Shown here one piece after another: positions 1-6,233 of a stretch of 6,527 nucleotides of DNA. Made by a program: the position numbers and the translations under genes. Each line of letters opens with the position of its first letter. The first letter of the stretch is position 1. Under the pieces are notes generated by a model. The model did not search any database, was not told where the DNA came from, and worked only from the letters and a program-made list of their open reading frames with translations. This stretch comes from UMGS1958 sp045542415. Its GTDB lineage: Bacteria; Bacillota; Clostridia; UBA1381. The stretch is taken from NCBI GenBank assembly GCA_045542415.1, contig JAZQKZ010000041.1, positions 1-6,527 on the forward strand, read 5' to 3'.

Positions 1-1
1 T

Positions 2-1147
2 TATCAGATCAGAGTGTCGGTTGGTTACGATACAAGCGGAAGTCACAAAGAGCAGGCAATGACGTGGAAGCCGGCGGAGGGCATGACAGAGCGGCAGATT
101 CAGAAAGAGCTGAACCGGCAGGCAGTCATGTTTGAAGAAGCCTGCGCGCACGGCTACCGCACTTCTGCCGTCAAGTTTCAGGAACTCGCGGAGGAATGGT
201 TCGAGGAATACGGCAAGCTGAATCTGCGGAACACGACATTCTACCGCACCAAACTATTGACGCGCCGTGTGTATCCGGCAATCGGACATCTTCGCATTGA
301 CAGGCTGACAGCAAGGCAGATTCAGGGATTCATCAATTCTCTGGCAAAGGACGGTGTTCATGAAAAGACCGGCAAGCCTCTTGCACGCAAGAGTATCATT
401 CACTACCTGAGTTTCATTTCCGGCGTGTTCACCTACGCGGTGCGGGCTGGTCTGGTGTCGGAAAATCCGTGTAGTAAGGTCGTGATTCCAAAGGGCGAGG
501 TCAAGGAGAAGGAGATTTACTCGCAGGAGGAAATGCAGCAGCTTCTCTCCCTGATGCAGAATCAGCCGCTGAAATACCGCGCGTTTTTCTATCTGATCGC
601 ATACAGCGGATTCCGCAGAAGTGAAATGCTGGGGCTTGAATGGAAGGACGTTGACTTTGAACATCAAATCATCAGCGTCCGCAGAACCTCCAATTATGTT
701 TCCGGCATCGGGAATTATACGGATACCACAAAGACCAAACGCTCCCAGCGGACACTGAAAATCGCAGCGCCGATCATGGAAATGCTTCGTGCGCTGCAAG
801 CCGAGCAGGCAAGCGAATCGCTACGGCTCGGCGACCAGTGGGCTGACACCGACCGGATCTTTACGCGCTGGAACGGAACACCGATGGGCAATCACACACC
901 ATACAAGTGGCTGCGGAATCTCTGCAATGAAAACGGACTGCCGTTTCACGGAATCCACGCTTTCCGTCATTTTGCAGCCATTTCCATGATCTCCGCCGGT
1001 TTGGATGTCACGACCGTTTCCGGTGCTTTAGGTCACAGTAACTCCGGAACGACTTTGAATGTGTACTCCCATATGTTCCAGAATGCTCAGGCAAGGGCAT
1101 CTGATGCAATGGACGGTGTATTCGGATTCCTGCAAAAGGCGGAATAA
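2..1147 (+). CDS. Tyrosine recombinase / integrase (Tn916- or phage-type), 5'-truncated by the window edge
   Basis: Site-specific DNA integrase that would cut and rejoin attachment sites of an integrative element or prophage through a covalent phosphotyrosine. The frame is open from base 2. The GTG at 14 has no ribosome site and lies inside an ongoing reading frame (YQIR before VSVGYD), so the true start is outside the window. Numbering from base 2 (381 residues seen): the end of an N-terminal arm-binding domain (about 1-50), a SAM-like core-binding domain (about 58-155), and the catalytic domain (about 170-370). Catalytic residues are all present: R205 in SGFRRSEML, a candidate Lys in TKTKRSQR (244/246), H319 and R322 in HAFRH, H345 in LGHSN, and nucleophile Y355 in VYSHM. 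Its G+C (about 50% in a line counted) is well above that of the genes to its right, and it points toward the other recombinases, as if at the end of its own element. The family call is firm; the element type is inferred. Confidence 0.95.
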   Translation, partial: YQIRVSVGYDTSGSHKEQAMTWKPAEGMTERQIQKELNRQAVMFEEACAHGYRTSAVKFQELAEEWFEEYGKLNLRNTTFYRTKLLTRRVYPAIGHLRIDRLTARQIQGFINSLAKDGVHEKTGKPLARKSIIHYLSFISGVFTYAVRAGLVSENPCSKVVIPKGEVKEKEIYSQEEMQQLLSLMQNQPLKYRAFFYLIAYSGFRRSEMLGLEWKDVDFEHQIISVRRTSNYVSGIGNYTDTTKTKRSQRTLKIAAPIMEMLRALQAEQASESLRLGDQWADTDRIFTRWNGTPMGNHTPYKWLRNLCNENGLPFHGIHAFRHFAAISMISAGLDVTTVSGALGHSNSGTTLNVYSHMFQNAQARASDAMDGVFGFLQKAE

Positions 1148-1152
1148 AGCAG

Positions 1153-1197
1153 CTTGTCCGCTGCCGTCACTCAAATAGCGGACAAACAGCGGACAAG
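1153..1197. repeat. Cluster of three AGCGGACAA motifs (one inverted, two direct) behind the integrase gene
   Basis: The 9-mer AGCGGACAA occurs at 1177-1185 and 1188-1196, 11 bp apart (about one helical turn), and inverted at 1154-1162. The inverted copy can pair with either direct copy. The longer pairing is an 11-bp perfect stem, 1153-1163 with 1187-1197, with a 23-base loop. No T-run follows on the plus strand, so a plain terminator is unlikely. Tn916-type integrases bind short direct repeats with their N-terminal arm domain near element ends, so arm sites are a reasonable but untested reading. Confidence 0.5.
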
Positions 1198-1209
1198 GCA
1201 TATTTTCCG

Positions 1210-1252
1210 AAAAAAGAAAACCCGAAAATGCCGTAAATTCGACATTTTCGGG
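1210..1252 (-). terminator. Rho-independent terminator of the resolvase-HEPN-recombinase operon
   Basis: A perfect 10-bp stem, CCCGAAAATG (1221-1230) with CATTTTCGGG (1243-1252), encloses a 12-base loop. Read on the minus strand, it starts 6 bases after the TAG stop of the large serine recombinase and is followed by TTTTCTTTTTT (1220-1210). On the plus strand the stem is followed by AATGGTCT, so it would not act as an efficient terminator for the integrase. Confidence 0.85.
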
Positions 1253-1258
1253 AATGGT

Positions 1259-2758
1259 CTATGGTGGACAAACCGTTTCCAAAAACAAACCCTCCTCCGT
1301 CTGCTGAAAATGCTCCTCAATTTCAGACAAAAGAAGGTCGTCAATGGTAACAGGCTCACCGCCCGAATTAAAAACAATCGTCATTTTATCATCGTACAGA
1401 TATATAGCATTTACAAATAGAGTAATTAATGCTTTTCGATATTTTATATCACTTGTATCGCCTTTTTTGAGCGAGTTCAAGAAAAACCGAATCTGTGGTT
1501 CTGAAATTACAGATTGATTCTTCATCTCATTTGTCAAGCTTTCTTCAAGTCTCTTTAGAATATTCTCGACTTCCTCGATTTTCACAAAAATAGATTTACA
1601 GACACTCGGAATATCACATTCCGCTACATTGTTCAACAGATTATTGTGTTTACGCTCATACTCTTTTATCTGTTTTTTCAGTGCGGAAATTCTGTGAGAT
1701 TCGGCAGAGGTGTTTGCGATTGCCGTAAGCTCCTTTGCAATCTTTCTGATATTCTTATCAGTCAATTGCTGTCGGCAGACCTCCACAACCAAATCTTCTA
1801 TATATTCTTTGCGTACTCTCTTTTTATCACAGGTTTTATCTCTGCGACCCTTACATTCGTAGTAACGATAGGTTTTACCAAGTTTGCCAGTTCCCGAAAG
1901 TCCTGTCATCATCTTTTTACAATGACCGCAAAACAGCTTCAATGTAAGCAGATATTCCACATCAGCTTTTGCTCTGGCAGGGGCTTTTCTGTTCTTTTCC
2001 AAAATCTCAGCGACTTTATAAAACAGCTCATCGGAAATAATACGGGGCATCCCATTGGGAATTTCTGTTCCTTTGTATGTGTATATTCCGAGATATCGTT
2101 TGTTTTGCAGTAATGTACGCAAAGAATTTTTGTTGAATTTTGCACCAGTGGAAGTTCTACAGCCTTGTTCATTGAGATAGTCCGTTATTTCTTTAATCGT
2201 CATACCATTGGCATAGCTTTCAAAAATGTATCGTACAATGAGTGCTGCTTCTTCATCAATATAGAATCTTTTATCTTCGCCCACTCTGAAACCCAATGCT
2301 ATATTACCACCAGTGGACAAACACTTCTCGGCATTCAAATCCATACCTCTGACAACTTTTTCTGATAATTCCTCAGAATAATATTGGGCAAATGATTTCA
2401 GTATATTACGCTGTAGATGTCCTGCGGCATTATCTTCAAACTGTTCAGTTGCTGATAAAAGTCTTGCACCGTTTTTCTCTAATTTGCATTCGTTAATTAC
2501 AGATTGCATAAGGTTTCGACCAAAACGGTCAAGGGAATATACCAAAACCGCTTGAAATCGTTTTTTAGAGCTGTCCGCTAACATCTTCTGCAAAGCTGGA
2601 CGAGAGTCTGACCGTCCGCTGATTGCTCTGTCACAATATGTATCAATTACAGTAAAGCCGTTTTCATCAGCGTATTTTTGGCATACCTTTATTTGTCCCT
2701 CAATACTTTCTTCTCGCTGTGCACTTGAACTGTATCTCGCATAGATTACAACATTCAT
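1259..2758 (-). CDS. Large serine recombinase (transposase/integrase type), 499 aa
   Basis: Serine recombinase of the large class used by Tn4451-like transposons and phage integrases; it moves DNA through a 5'-phosphoserine intermediate. Resolvase domain, about residues 2-150: nucleophile S10 in YARYSS, R8, the SGRSDSRP segment (47-54), and the DRFGR motif (77-81) supplying the other active-site arginines. A recombinase domain follows (about 155-260; GFRVGED and NKRYLGIYTYKG are typical). Next is a zinc ribbon with C277, C280, C302 and C310, then a lysine/glutamate-rich coiled-coil segment (about 352-410) of the kind that controls synapsis. Length and all key residues look intact. The ATG overlaps the upstream HEPN stop as ATGA (2755-2758), and AAAGGGTGA (2773-2765) is its ribosome site, so translation is probably coupled. 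It is the last gene of the operon, just before a terminator. Whether it mobilises this segment or is a resident integrase is unknown. Confidence 0.95.
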   Translation of the reverse strand: MNVVIYARYSSSAQREESIEGQIKVCQKYADENGFTVIDTYCDRAISGRSDSRPALQKMLADSSKKRFQAVLVYSLDRFGRNLMQSVINECKLEKNGARLLSATEQFEDNAAGHLQRNILKSFAQYYSEELSEKVVRGMDLNAEKCLSTGGNIALGFRVGEDKRFYIDEEAALIVRYIFESYANGMTIKEITDYLNEQGCRTSTGAKFNKNSLRTLLQNKRYLGIYTYKGTEIPNGMPRIISDELFYKVAEILEKNRKAPARAKADVEYLLTLKLFCGHCKKMMTGLSGTGKLGKTYRYYECKGRRDKTCDKKRVRKEYIEDLVVEVCRQQLTDKNIRKIAKELTAIANTSAESHRISALKKQIKEYERKHNNLLNNVAECDIPSVCKSIFVKIEEVENILKRLEESLTNEMKNQSVISEPQIRFFLNSLKKGDTSDIKYRKALITLFVNAIYLYDDKMTIVFNSGGEPVTIDDLLLSEIEEHFQQTEEGLFLETVCPP

Positions 2759-3858
2759 TTTTCATCACCCTTTGAATTGTTCATAGAAATCAATATTGTT
2801 TCTATTGCCAGTTTTATATTTCTCTTAGTTAATTTATGCTGTGTGCACAAATCACCAATTTGATTTTGCCATTCGTAGTCTTCAAATTCTTTCTCATTAA
2901 ATTCTGGCAAACAAATATTGTCACTATAAATAAATATTAAATCGTTTGAATGGTCTATTCTAAAATACAGTTCTCCGCTTTCACCAACAAAACTCGTTGA
3001 ATTATAGTACGGAGAATATATGGACATTAGGATACACCATAAACCATTTTTATTGCCAATTTCAAAATGATAGTCATTATCTTCAATCGAATATAACGAC
3101 ACATTAAAATATGCTTTATAATAATCAAACATTTTATTGAAATTCTCACTCGACATTAAATCATCAAGTAGATTTGTAAAATTTCTTATTTTATATTTTG
3201 GATTGTCTATTCGGACTTTATAACACCAATCTCTAGACACATCCATAAGTTCATCTAAAAAATCAACGATATTATTATATACATAATTTTCATCAAATAA
3301 TGGTTTAGTTCCGTGTATTGTATTTACTAAAAGTTCATCACTTGTAAAATACTCTTCTATCTCATCTAACTTTATTATTTCTGGATATAAATAATTATAA
3401 ATCACATCAAAAGCTTTTATAAAAGAAACTATAACTTCATCATTATTTTCAATAACCCCAAAATGTGTTATAGCATTACGGATATATCCCAATTCCCTTA
3501 ACGTGTTTATCACCTTATTTGATTCACAGCATTTATTAATCGTTTCAGTATACGTTATTGTTTGAAAATCTCCTCTTTTTATTAATATATCTTCTAACTT
3601 AGTATTGTCATCGACTTCTGAAAGTTCATCTTTAATTTTTTTACTATTAGGCTCTTTATATATTGATAGTGGGTCACGCAAAACTAGTATTGATTTTAGT
3701 AGAAGCTCTATTGAATTTTCTAAAAATATAGCACACATTTTCATATTTTCATCAAAAACGCTTTCAGTAGCTTCGCCATTAAAATAATACACGCTTTTGA
3801 ATTTTTGAATTGCAATACTTAAAGAACTTAATGCATTCATTTGTAAAGTGTATTTCAT
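2755..3858 (-). CDS. HEPN-domain protein of unknown function, 367 aa
   Basis: I do not recognise the full-length family. The N-terminal half (about 10-160) reads as an all-helical HEPN domain: a helix with LENSIELLLKSILVLRDP (46-63), then ELGYIRNAITHFG (122-134) holding R127-N128-x3-H132, the RNxxxH motif of HEPN ribonucleases. The C-terminal half (about 215-360) is acidic, aromatic and probably mixed beta/alpha, with no motif I can name. No signal peptide or membrane segment is visible, so it is likely cytoplasmic. HEPN proteins with this motif are commonly RNases in toxin-antitoxin, abortive infection and CRISPR systems; that role here is inferred. No nucleotidyltransferase (MNT) antitoxin partner is present. 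The start is ATG at 3858 with AGGAG 6 bases upstream (3869-3865). The gene lies 28 bp after the resolvase gene and overlaps the large recombinase by 4 bp. Hand-counted lines average about 30% G+C, lower than most lines counted in its neighbours, which suggests separately acquired cargo. Confidence 0.7.
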   Translation of the reverse strand: MKYTLQMNALSSLSIAIQKFKSVYYFNGEATESVFDENMKMCAIFLENSIELLLKSILVLRDPLSIYKEPNSKKIKDELSEVDDNTKLEDILIKRGDFQTITYTETINKCCESNKVINTLRELGYIRNAITHFGVIENNDEVIVSFIKAFDVIYNYLYPEIIKLDEIEEYFTSDELLVNTIHGTKPLFDENYVYNNIVDFLDELMDVSRDWCYKVRIDNPKYKIRNFTNLLDDLMSSENFNKMFDYYKAYFNVSLYSIEDNDYHFEIGNKNGLWCILMSIYSPYYNSTSFVGESGELYFRIDHSNDLIFIYSDNICLPEFNEKEFEDYEWQNQIGDLCTQHKLTKRNIKLAIETILISMNNSKGDEK

Positions 3859-3886
3859 AATCCTCTCCTATAAACATTTTTATTTG

Positions 3887-4474
3887 CTATCTCTCCACAA
3901 TTCCCAAATACTTATAAATCGTCGGATAGGACAAATCACAAAGCCTTGAAAACTCCTTTTTATTTATCTCACCCTTTTTATATTTCGGATAATGCTTATA
4001 AAAGATACTCGGAATATCCTCAGCTGTTGTAGTCGGTCTGCCAATGGTCTTACCTTTCGCTTTGGCATTTTCCATACCGCTTTTCACTCTTTGACTGATG
4101 ATATTGCGTTCCAGTTCGCTGAATACACCCATCATTTTGAGCATACCCTCGGTCATTGGGTCAAGCTCCTTACTGCAATCGACAACAAAAGTGCCAAGCA
4201 CTAATTTTATATGCTTGTCTTTGGCAAGTTCAATAATATCACAAAGCTGTTTTGTGCTTCGGGTTATTCTGCTGACCTCTGTTGCAATAATGGTATCACC
4301 CGTCTGTACAATATCAAGCAGTTTCTTTAGTTCTGCTCTGTCGGCTTTCATACCGCTTTCGTATTCGAGATAAATTGTAGTATCGGTTGCACCTTGCTGT
4401 TTCAGCTCTCGGACTTGTCTGTTAATGTCCTGCATTTTCTCATTTGTGGAACATCTCGCATAGCCGTAAATCAT
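3887..4474 (-). CDS. Small serine recombinase (resolvase/DNA invertase family), 195 aa
   Basis: Resolvase/invertase that would act on a short dyad site by a phosphoserine mechanism. Numbering from the ATG at 4474: GYARCS places the nucleophile at S9 with R7 beside it. The VSRITRS segment (about 91-97) carries the paired active-site arginines. The long E helix (GMLKMMGVFSELERNIISQRV) leads to the IGRP hinge and a C-terminal helix-turn-helix (KKEFSRLCDLSYPTIYKYLGI). Length fits the 180-210 residue norm. A GTG at 4483 is in frame, but it lies inside the GAGGTG ribosome site (4486-4481), which is 6 bases from the ATG at 4474, so the ATG is preferred. It is the first gene of a three-gene operon, with a consensus promoter directly upstream that overlaps a possible resolvase-binding dyad. 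Resolution, inversion and self-regulation are all possible; the sequence does not say which. Confidence 0.93.
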   Translation of the reverse strand: MIYGYARCSTNEKMQDINRQVRELKQQGATDTTIYLEYESGMKADRAELKKLLDIVQTGDTIIATEVSRITRSTKQLCDIIELAKDKHIKLVLGTFVVDCSKELDPMTEGMLKMMGVFSELERNIISQRVKSGMENAKAKGKTIGRPTTTAEDIPSIFYKHYPKYKKGEINKKEFSRLCDLSYPTIYKYLGIVER

Positions 4475-4480
4475 CGTAAA

Positions 4481-4486
4481 CACCTC
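4481..4486 (-). promoter_or_regulatory. Ribosome binding site that fixes the resolvase start
   Basis: GAGGTG on the minus strand lies 6 bases before the ATG at 4474-4472. The in-frame GTG at 4483-4481 is part of this same hexamer and so cannot be served by it, which argues for the shorter protein. Confidence 0.7.
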
Positions 4487-4497
4487 ACAAAATATGA

Positions 4498-4525
4498 TGT
4501 TGTATATATTATAAGATATAAACGA
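4498..4525. promoter_or_regulatory. Candidate resolvase-binding (res-like) dyad overlapping the promoter
   Basis: The 28-bp segment is TGT-N8-TTATAA-N11, with TTATAA at 4509-4514 in its centre. The two 11-base arms match as inverted repeats at 7 of 11 positions. As I recall it, crossover site I of gamma-delta res is also 28 bp, starts with TGT and has a TTATAA centre. The dyad covers the -10 box, which would allow the resolvase to repress itself as in Tn3-type elements. The region is AT-rich, so chance resemblance is possible. Confidence 0.3.
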
Positions 4526-4536
4526 AAAGAAGTCAA
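4508..4536 (-). promoter_or_regulatory. Sigma-A promoter of the resolvase-HEPN-recombinase operon
   Basis: On the minus strand the -35 is TTGACT (4536-4531) and the -10 is TATAAT (4513-4508), with a spacer of exactly 17 bp. It sits just upstream of the resolvase gene, about 27 bases before its ribosome site. No comparable promoter is seen before the HEPN or large recombinase genes, so this is probably the only promoter of the operon. Confidence 0.85.
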
Positions 4537-4542
4537 CTGTTT

Positions 4543-4586
4543 CTTTTATAAAAACAGCCGTAATTTTTTATGATTACGGCTGTTTT
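4543..4586 (-). terminator. Terminator of the dockerin-protein transcription unit (possibly bidirectional)
   Basis: A perfect 14-bp stem, AAAACAGCCGTAAT (4551-4564) with ATTACGGCTGTTTT (4573-4586), surrounds an 8-base loop. On the minus strand the stem ends in a T-run continuing into TATAAAAG. It lies 43 bases after the stop codon of the dockerin gene and 14 bases before the -35 box of the resolvase promoter, so it insulates the two units. Because the arms are A-rich at one end and T-rich at the other, weak termination in the plus direction is also possible. Confidence 0.85.
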
Positions 4587-4589
4587 GAC

Positions 4590-4617
4590 TGTATGAAATT
4601 TTATAAGCGGAATGAGA
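4590..4617. promoter_or_regulatory. Second TGT-N8-TTATAA sequence, possible resolvase accessory site
   Basis: TGT at 4590-4592 is followed after exactly 8 bases by TTATAA (4601-4606), the same left half as the candidate site at 4498-4525. Its right arm (4607-4617) is a poor inverted match. A third TTATAA (4546-4551) lies between them inside a dyad, CTGTTT at 4537-4542 with AAACAG at 4552-4557. The three could form a res-like array, but the last two are weak. Confidence 0.2.
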
Positions 4618-4629
4618 TGTTTTCTTTTA

Positions 4630-6174
4630 TTATGCAGTTTCTGATTGTTCCAAGTACATTCTTTTCAGTACACAAAGGTCAAAAACATCCAATATACTAT
4701 CGGTACATACATCAGCAACTGCACCTTGTTCAACGGTTAAAGTTTCCCTGCAAACCAAATAGTCTTGCAGAAGCTTTATATCTGCGATATCGAATACGCC
4801 ATCAAGGTTGACATCACCCATCAACGACTCTTGCTGTAATTCTAATTCCCAAGCCAACAACGGATAGCCGCCCTCGTTGTACACAAAGGCTTCGCCTAAG
4901 CTTTCGGCAAAGGATTCTTTTTGCATATTAGAGGCAGATTTTGCAATAGTGCTATCTTTTCCAGCCCCCACACCACTAAGCACGCTATCACTCAAATAAT
5001 AACAGGATGTCATAACAAGAGTTTCCAAATTATCCCATCCCAGATTACCAACAATACCACCGCCTTTGGTTATCGCACCTGTACTGTAGGCATTATTAAT
5101 TGTGCAAGTATATGAAGTGTCTAATACCATTTCTCCAATAATTCCACCTGTCCTATAACTTCCAGATATTGACCCTTGATTATAGCAATTCTCAATCAGA
5201 CATCCAGAGTTTGTCACAGAACATATACCACCAGTTCTGGCGATACACTCACCACTTGACGTTATATTTCCGTAATTACTGCAAGCTGAAATTGTGATAT
5301 TTTCGATTGTATCGTAATATCCGCATATACCACCACAATAAGTATATGCCTCTTCGGAATAGGTGACAGTACTAAGAATATCTGCCTTATTACTGCATTT
5401 TTCAATATTTCCTGACATATTGTAGCCACAAACTCCGCCGACATAACTTGCAGAATTATATATATCGACAGTAACATCTCCGTATACCATACATCCAGAA
5501 ATATCACCTGATTCATTAAAAGCACAGATTGCTCCACAATGGCTAATATAATCAGTTCTATCAAGTCCTATTGTACTCACCTTATTAATGATGCCGTCAA
5601 AATTGCAATTAGAAATTGCACCACGATTATATGCACAAATACCAGCTGTGTATTTGAGATAACTTGCTCCGCCTTCTACATAACAAAAATCTAAATTCAG
5701 ATTACACACACCAGCATTTGTTCCTGTAATACCAAAGAATCCAACCCAAGATTCATGCGGCGAGTTCGTTGCATCAATATATGCACCTATCACCGTTCGC
5801 CCCTGACCATCAAATACACCATCAAAATAATAATATCCAATTTTTCCGCCAATCGACTTCCATTGATTATCGGGAATTTCTGTTCCCCAATTTTCAAAAT
5901 CCGACACATCGTTTAGATAAATATCATTGTCAAGATATATTGTTTGTCCCTCCATTGTATGACCGGCATTAACAAGCTCAGAAAGACCCGCAAGCTGCTC
6001 CGCAGTAGAAATATGCAGTTCTGTTTCTTCTTCATCATACCAAGAGGTATCATAAGTGCCATCCCAGATTTCAGTTTCCGCAGAAGCAGAGTTATCCGCA
6101 GTAAGACTAAGCGGTGATATCAAAGTGATAAGCACCATAGAGATAGCCACTGCAATTGATTTTTTCACATTCAT
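4630..6174 (-). CDS. Secreted GLUG-repeat protein with C-terminal type I dockerin, 514 aa
   Basis: Exported protein that should attach to a cohesin-bearing scaffold or cell-surface anchor. Numbering from the ATG at 6174: signal peptide with NVKK, a hydrophobic core to about residue 26, and likely cleavage after SASA (A32). A conserved lead-in follows (about 55-135: STAEQLAGLSELVNAG, then FDGVFDGQGRT). Seven GLUG-type repeats lie at about 178-396, with a core like GGICGYN..G.I..C.N.G.I, probably a beta-helix. A closing YPLLAWE segment precedes the dockerin at about 453-510. Calcium loop 1 has D454, N456, D458, D462, D465; loop 2 has D488, C490, D492, D496, D499, with Cys where Asn is usual. 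Eighteen cysteines fall in the repeat region and three in the dockerin. No glycoside hydrolase module is visible, so adhesion or a structural role is more likely than catalysis. AGGAG (6187-6183) is 8 bases from the ATG; the in-frame GTG at 6183 falls inside it. The gene lies 59 bp behind the XRE gene, probably in the same transcript. Confidence 0.9.
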   Translation of the reverse strand: MNVKKSIAVAISMVLITLISPLSLTADNSASAETEIWDGTYDTSWYDEEETELHISTAEQLAGLSELVNAGHTMEGQTIYLDNDIYLNDVSDFENWGTEIPDNQWKSIGGKIGYYYFDGVFDGQGRTVIGAYIDATNSPHESWVGFFGITGTNAGVCNLNLDFCYVEGGASYLKYTAGICAYNRGAISNCNFDGIINKVSTIGLDRTDYISHCGAICAFNESGDISGCMVYGDVTVDIYNSASYVGGVCGYNMSGNIEKCSNKADILSTVTYSEEAYTYCGGICGYYDTIENITISACSNYGNITSSGECIARTGGICSVTNSGCLIENCYNQGSISGSYRTGGIIGEMVLDTSYTCTINNAYSTGAITKGGGIVGNLGWDNLETLVMTSCYYLSDSVLSGVGAGKDSTIAKSASNMQKESFAESLGEAFVYNEGGYPLLAWELELQQESLMGDVNLDGVFDIADIKLLQDYLVCRETLTVEQGAVADVCTDSILDVFDLCVLKRMYLEQSETA

Positions 6175-6182
6175 AATTGACA

Positions 6183-6187
6183 CTCCT
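6183..6187 (-). promoter_or_regulatory. Ribosome binding site that fixes the dockerin-protein start
   Basis: AGGAG (within AAGGAGT) on the minus strand lies 8 bases before the ATG at 6174-6172. The alternative in-frame GTG at 6183-6181 overlaps this site, so it is unlikely to be the start. Confidence 0.75.
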
Positions 6188-6208
6188 TGTATTAGATTTT
6201 TCTGTTAG

Positions 6209-6227
6209 CTGTCAGAAAATCCGACAG
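6209..6227 (-). promoter_or_regulatory. Short hairpin between the XRE and dockerin genes
   Basis: Read on the minus strand, CTGTCGG pairs with CTGACAG around an ATTTT loop: seven pairs including one G-T wobble. It starts 7 bases after the XRE stop codon. No T-run follows, so it is unlikely to be a full terminator. It could attenuate, protect RNA ends, or act as an operator; the loop region contains the GATTTTCTG sequence also found in the inverted repeat upstream of the XRE gene. Confidence 0.4.
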
Positions 6228-6233
6228 CCGAAA

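Noticed and set aside
14..16. GTG as the integrase start
   Set aside because: No ribosome site before it, and the frame continues upstream with residues typical of the arm-binding domain, so the gene is cut by the window.
254..799. Open frame of 181 codons on the minus strand
   Set aside because: Lies wholly antisense within the integrase catalytic and core-binding domains, has no recognisable domain, and its composition follows from the integrase codons.
1153..1197. Terminator for the integrase
   Set aside because: The stem is sound but its loop is long and no T-run follows on the plus strand.
1154..1420. Plus-strand open frame of 88 codons after the integrase
   Set aside because: Runs through the motif cluster, the terminator and the antisense of the large recombinase C-terminus; no domain and no ribosome site seen.
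1264..2322. 10-mer GTGGACAAAC at 1264-1273 and again at 2313-2322, similar to the AGCGGACAA cluster
   Set aside because: Both copies are inside the large recombinase coding sequence and are explained by its codons; no further symmetry or spacing pattern.
1243..4620. Possible element ends: short direct repeats at the two borders of the three-gene operon
   Set aside because: Only a 6-base match (GGAATG at 1251 and 4609) was found, which is expected by chance.
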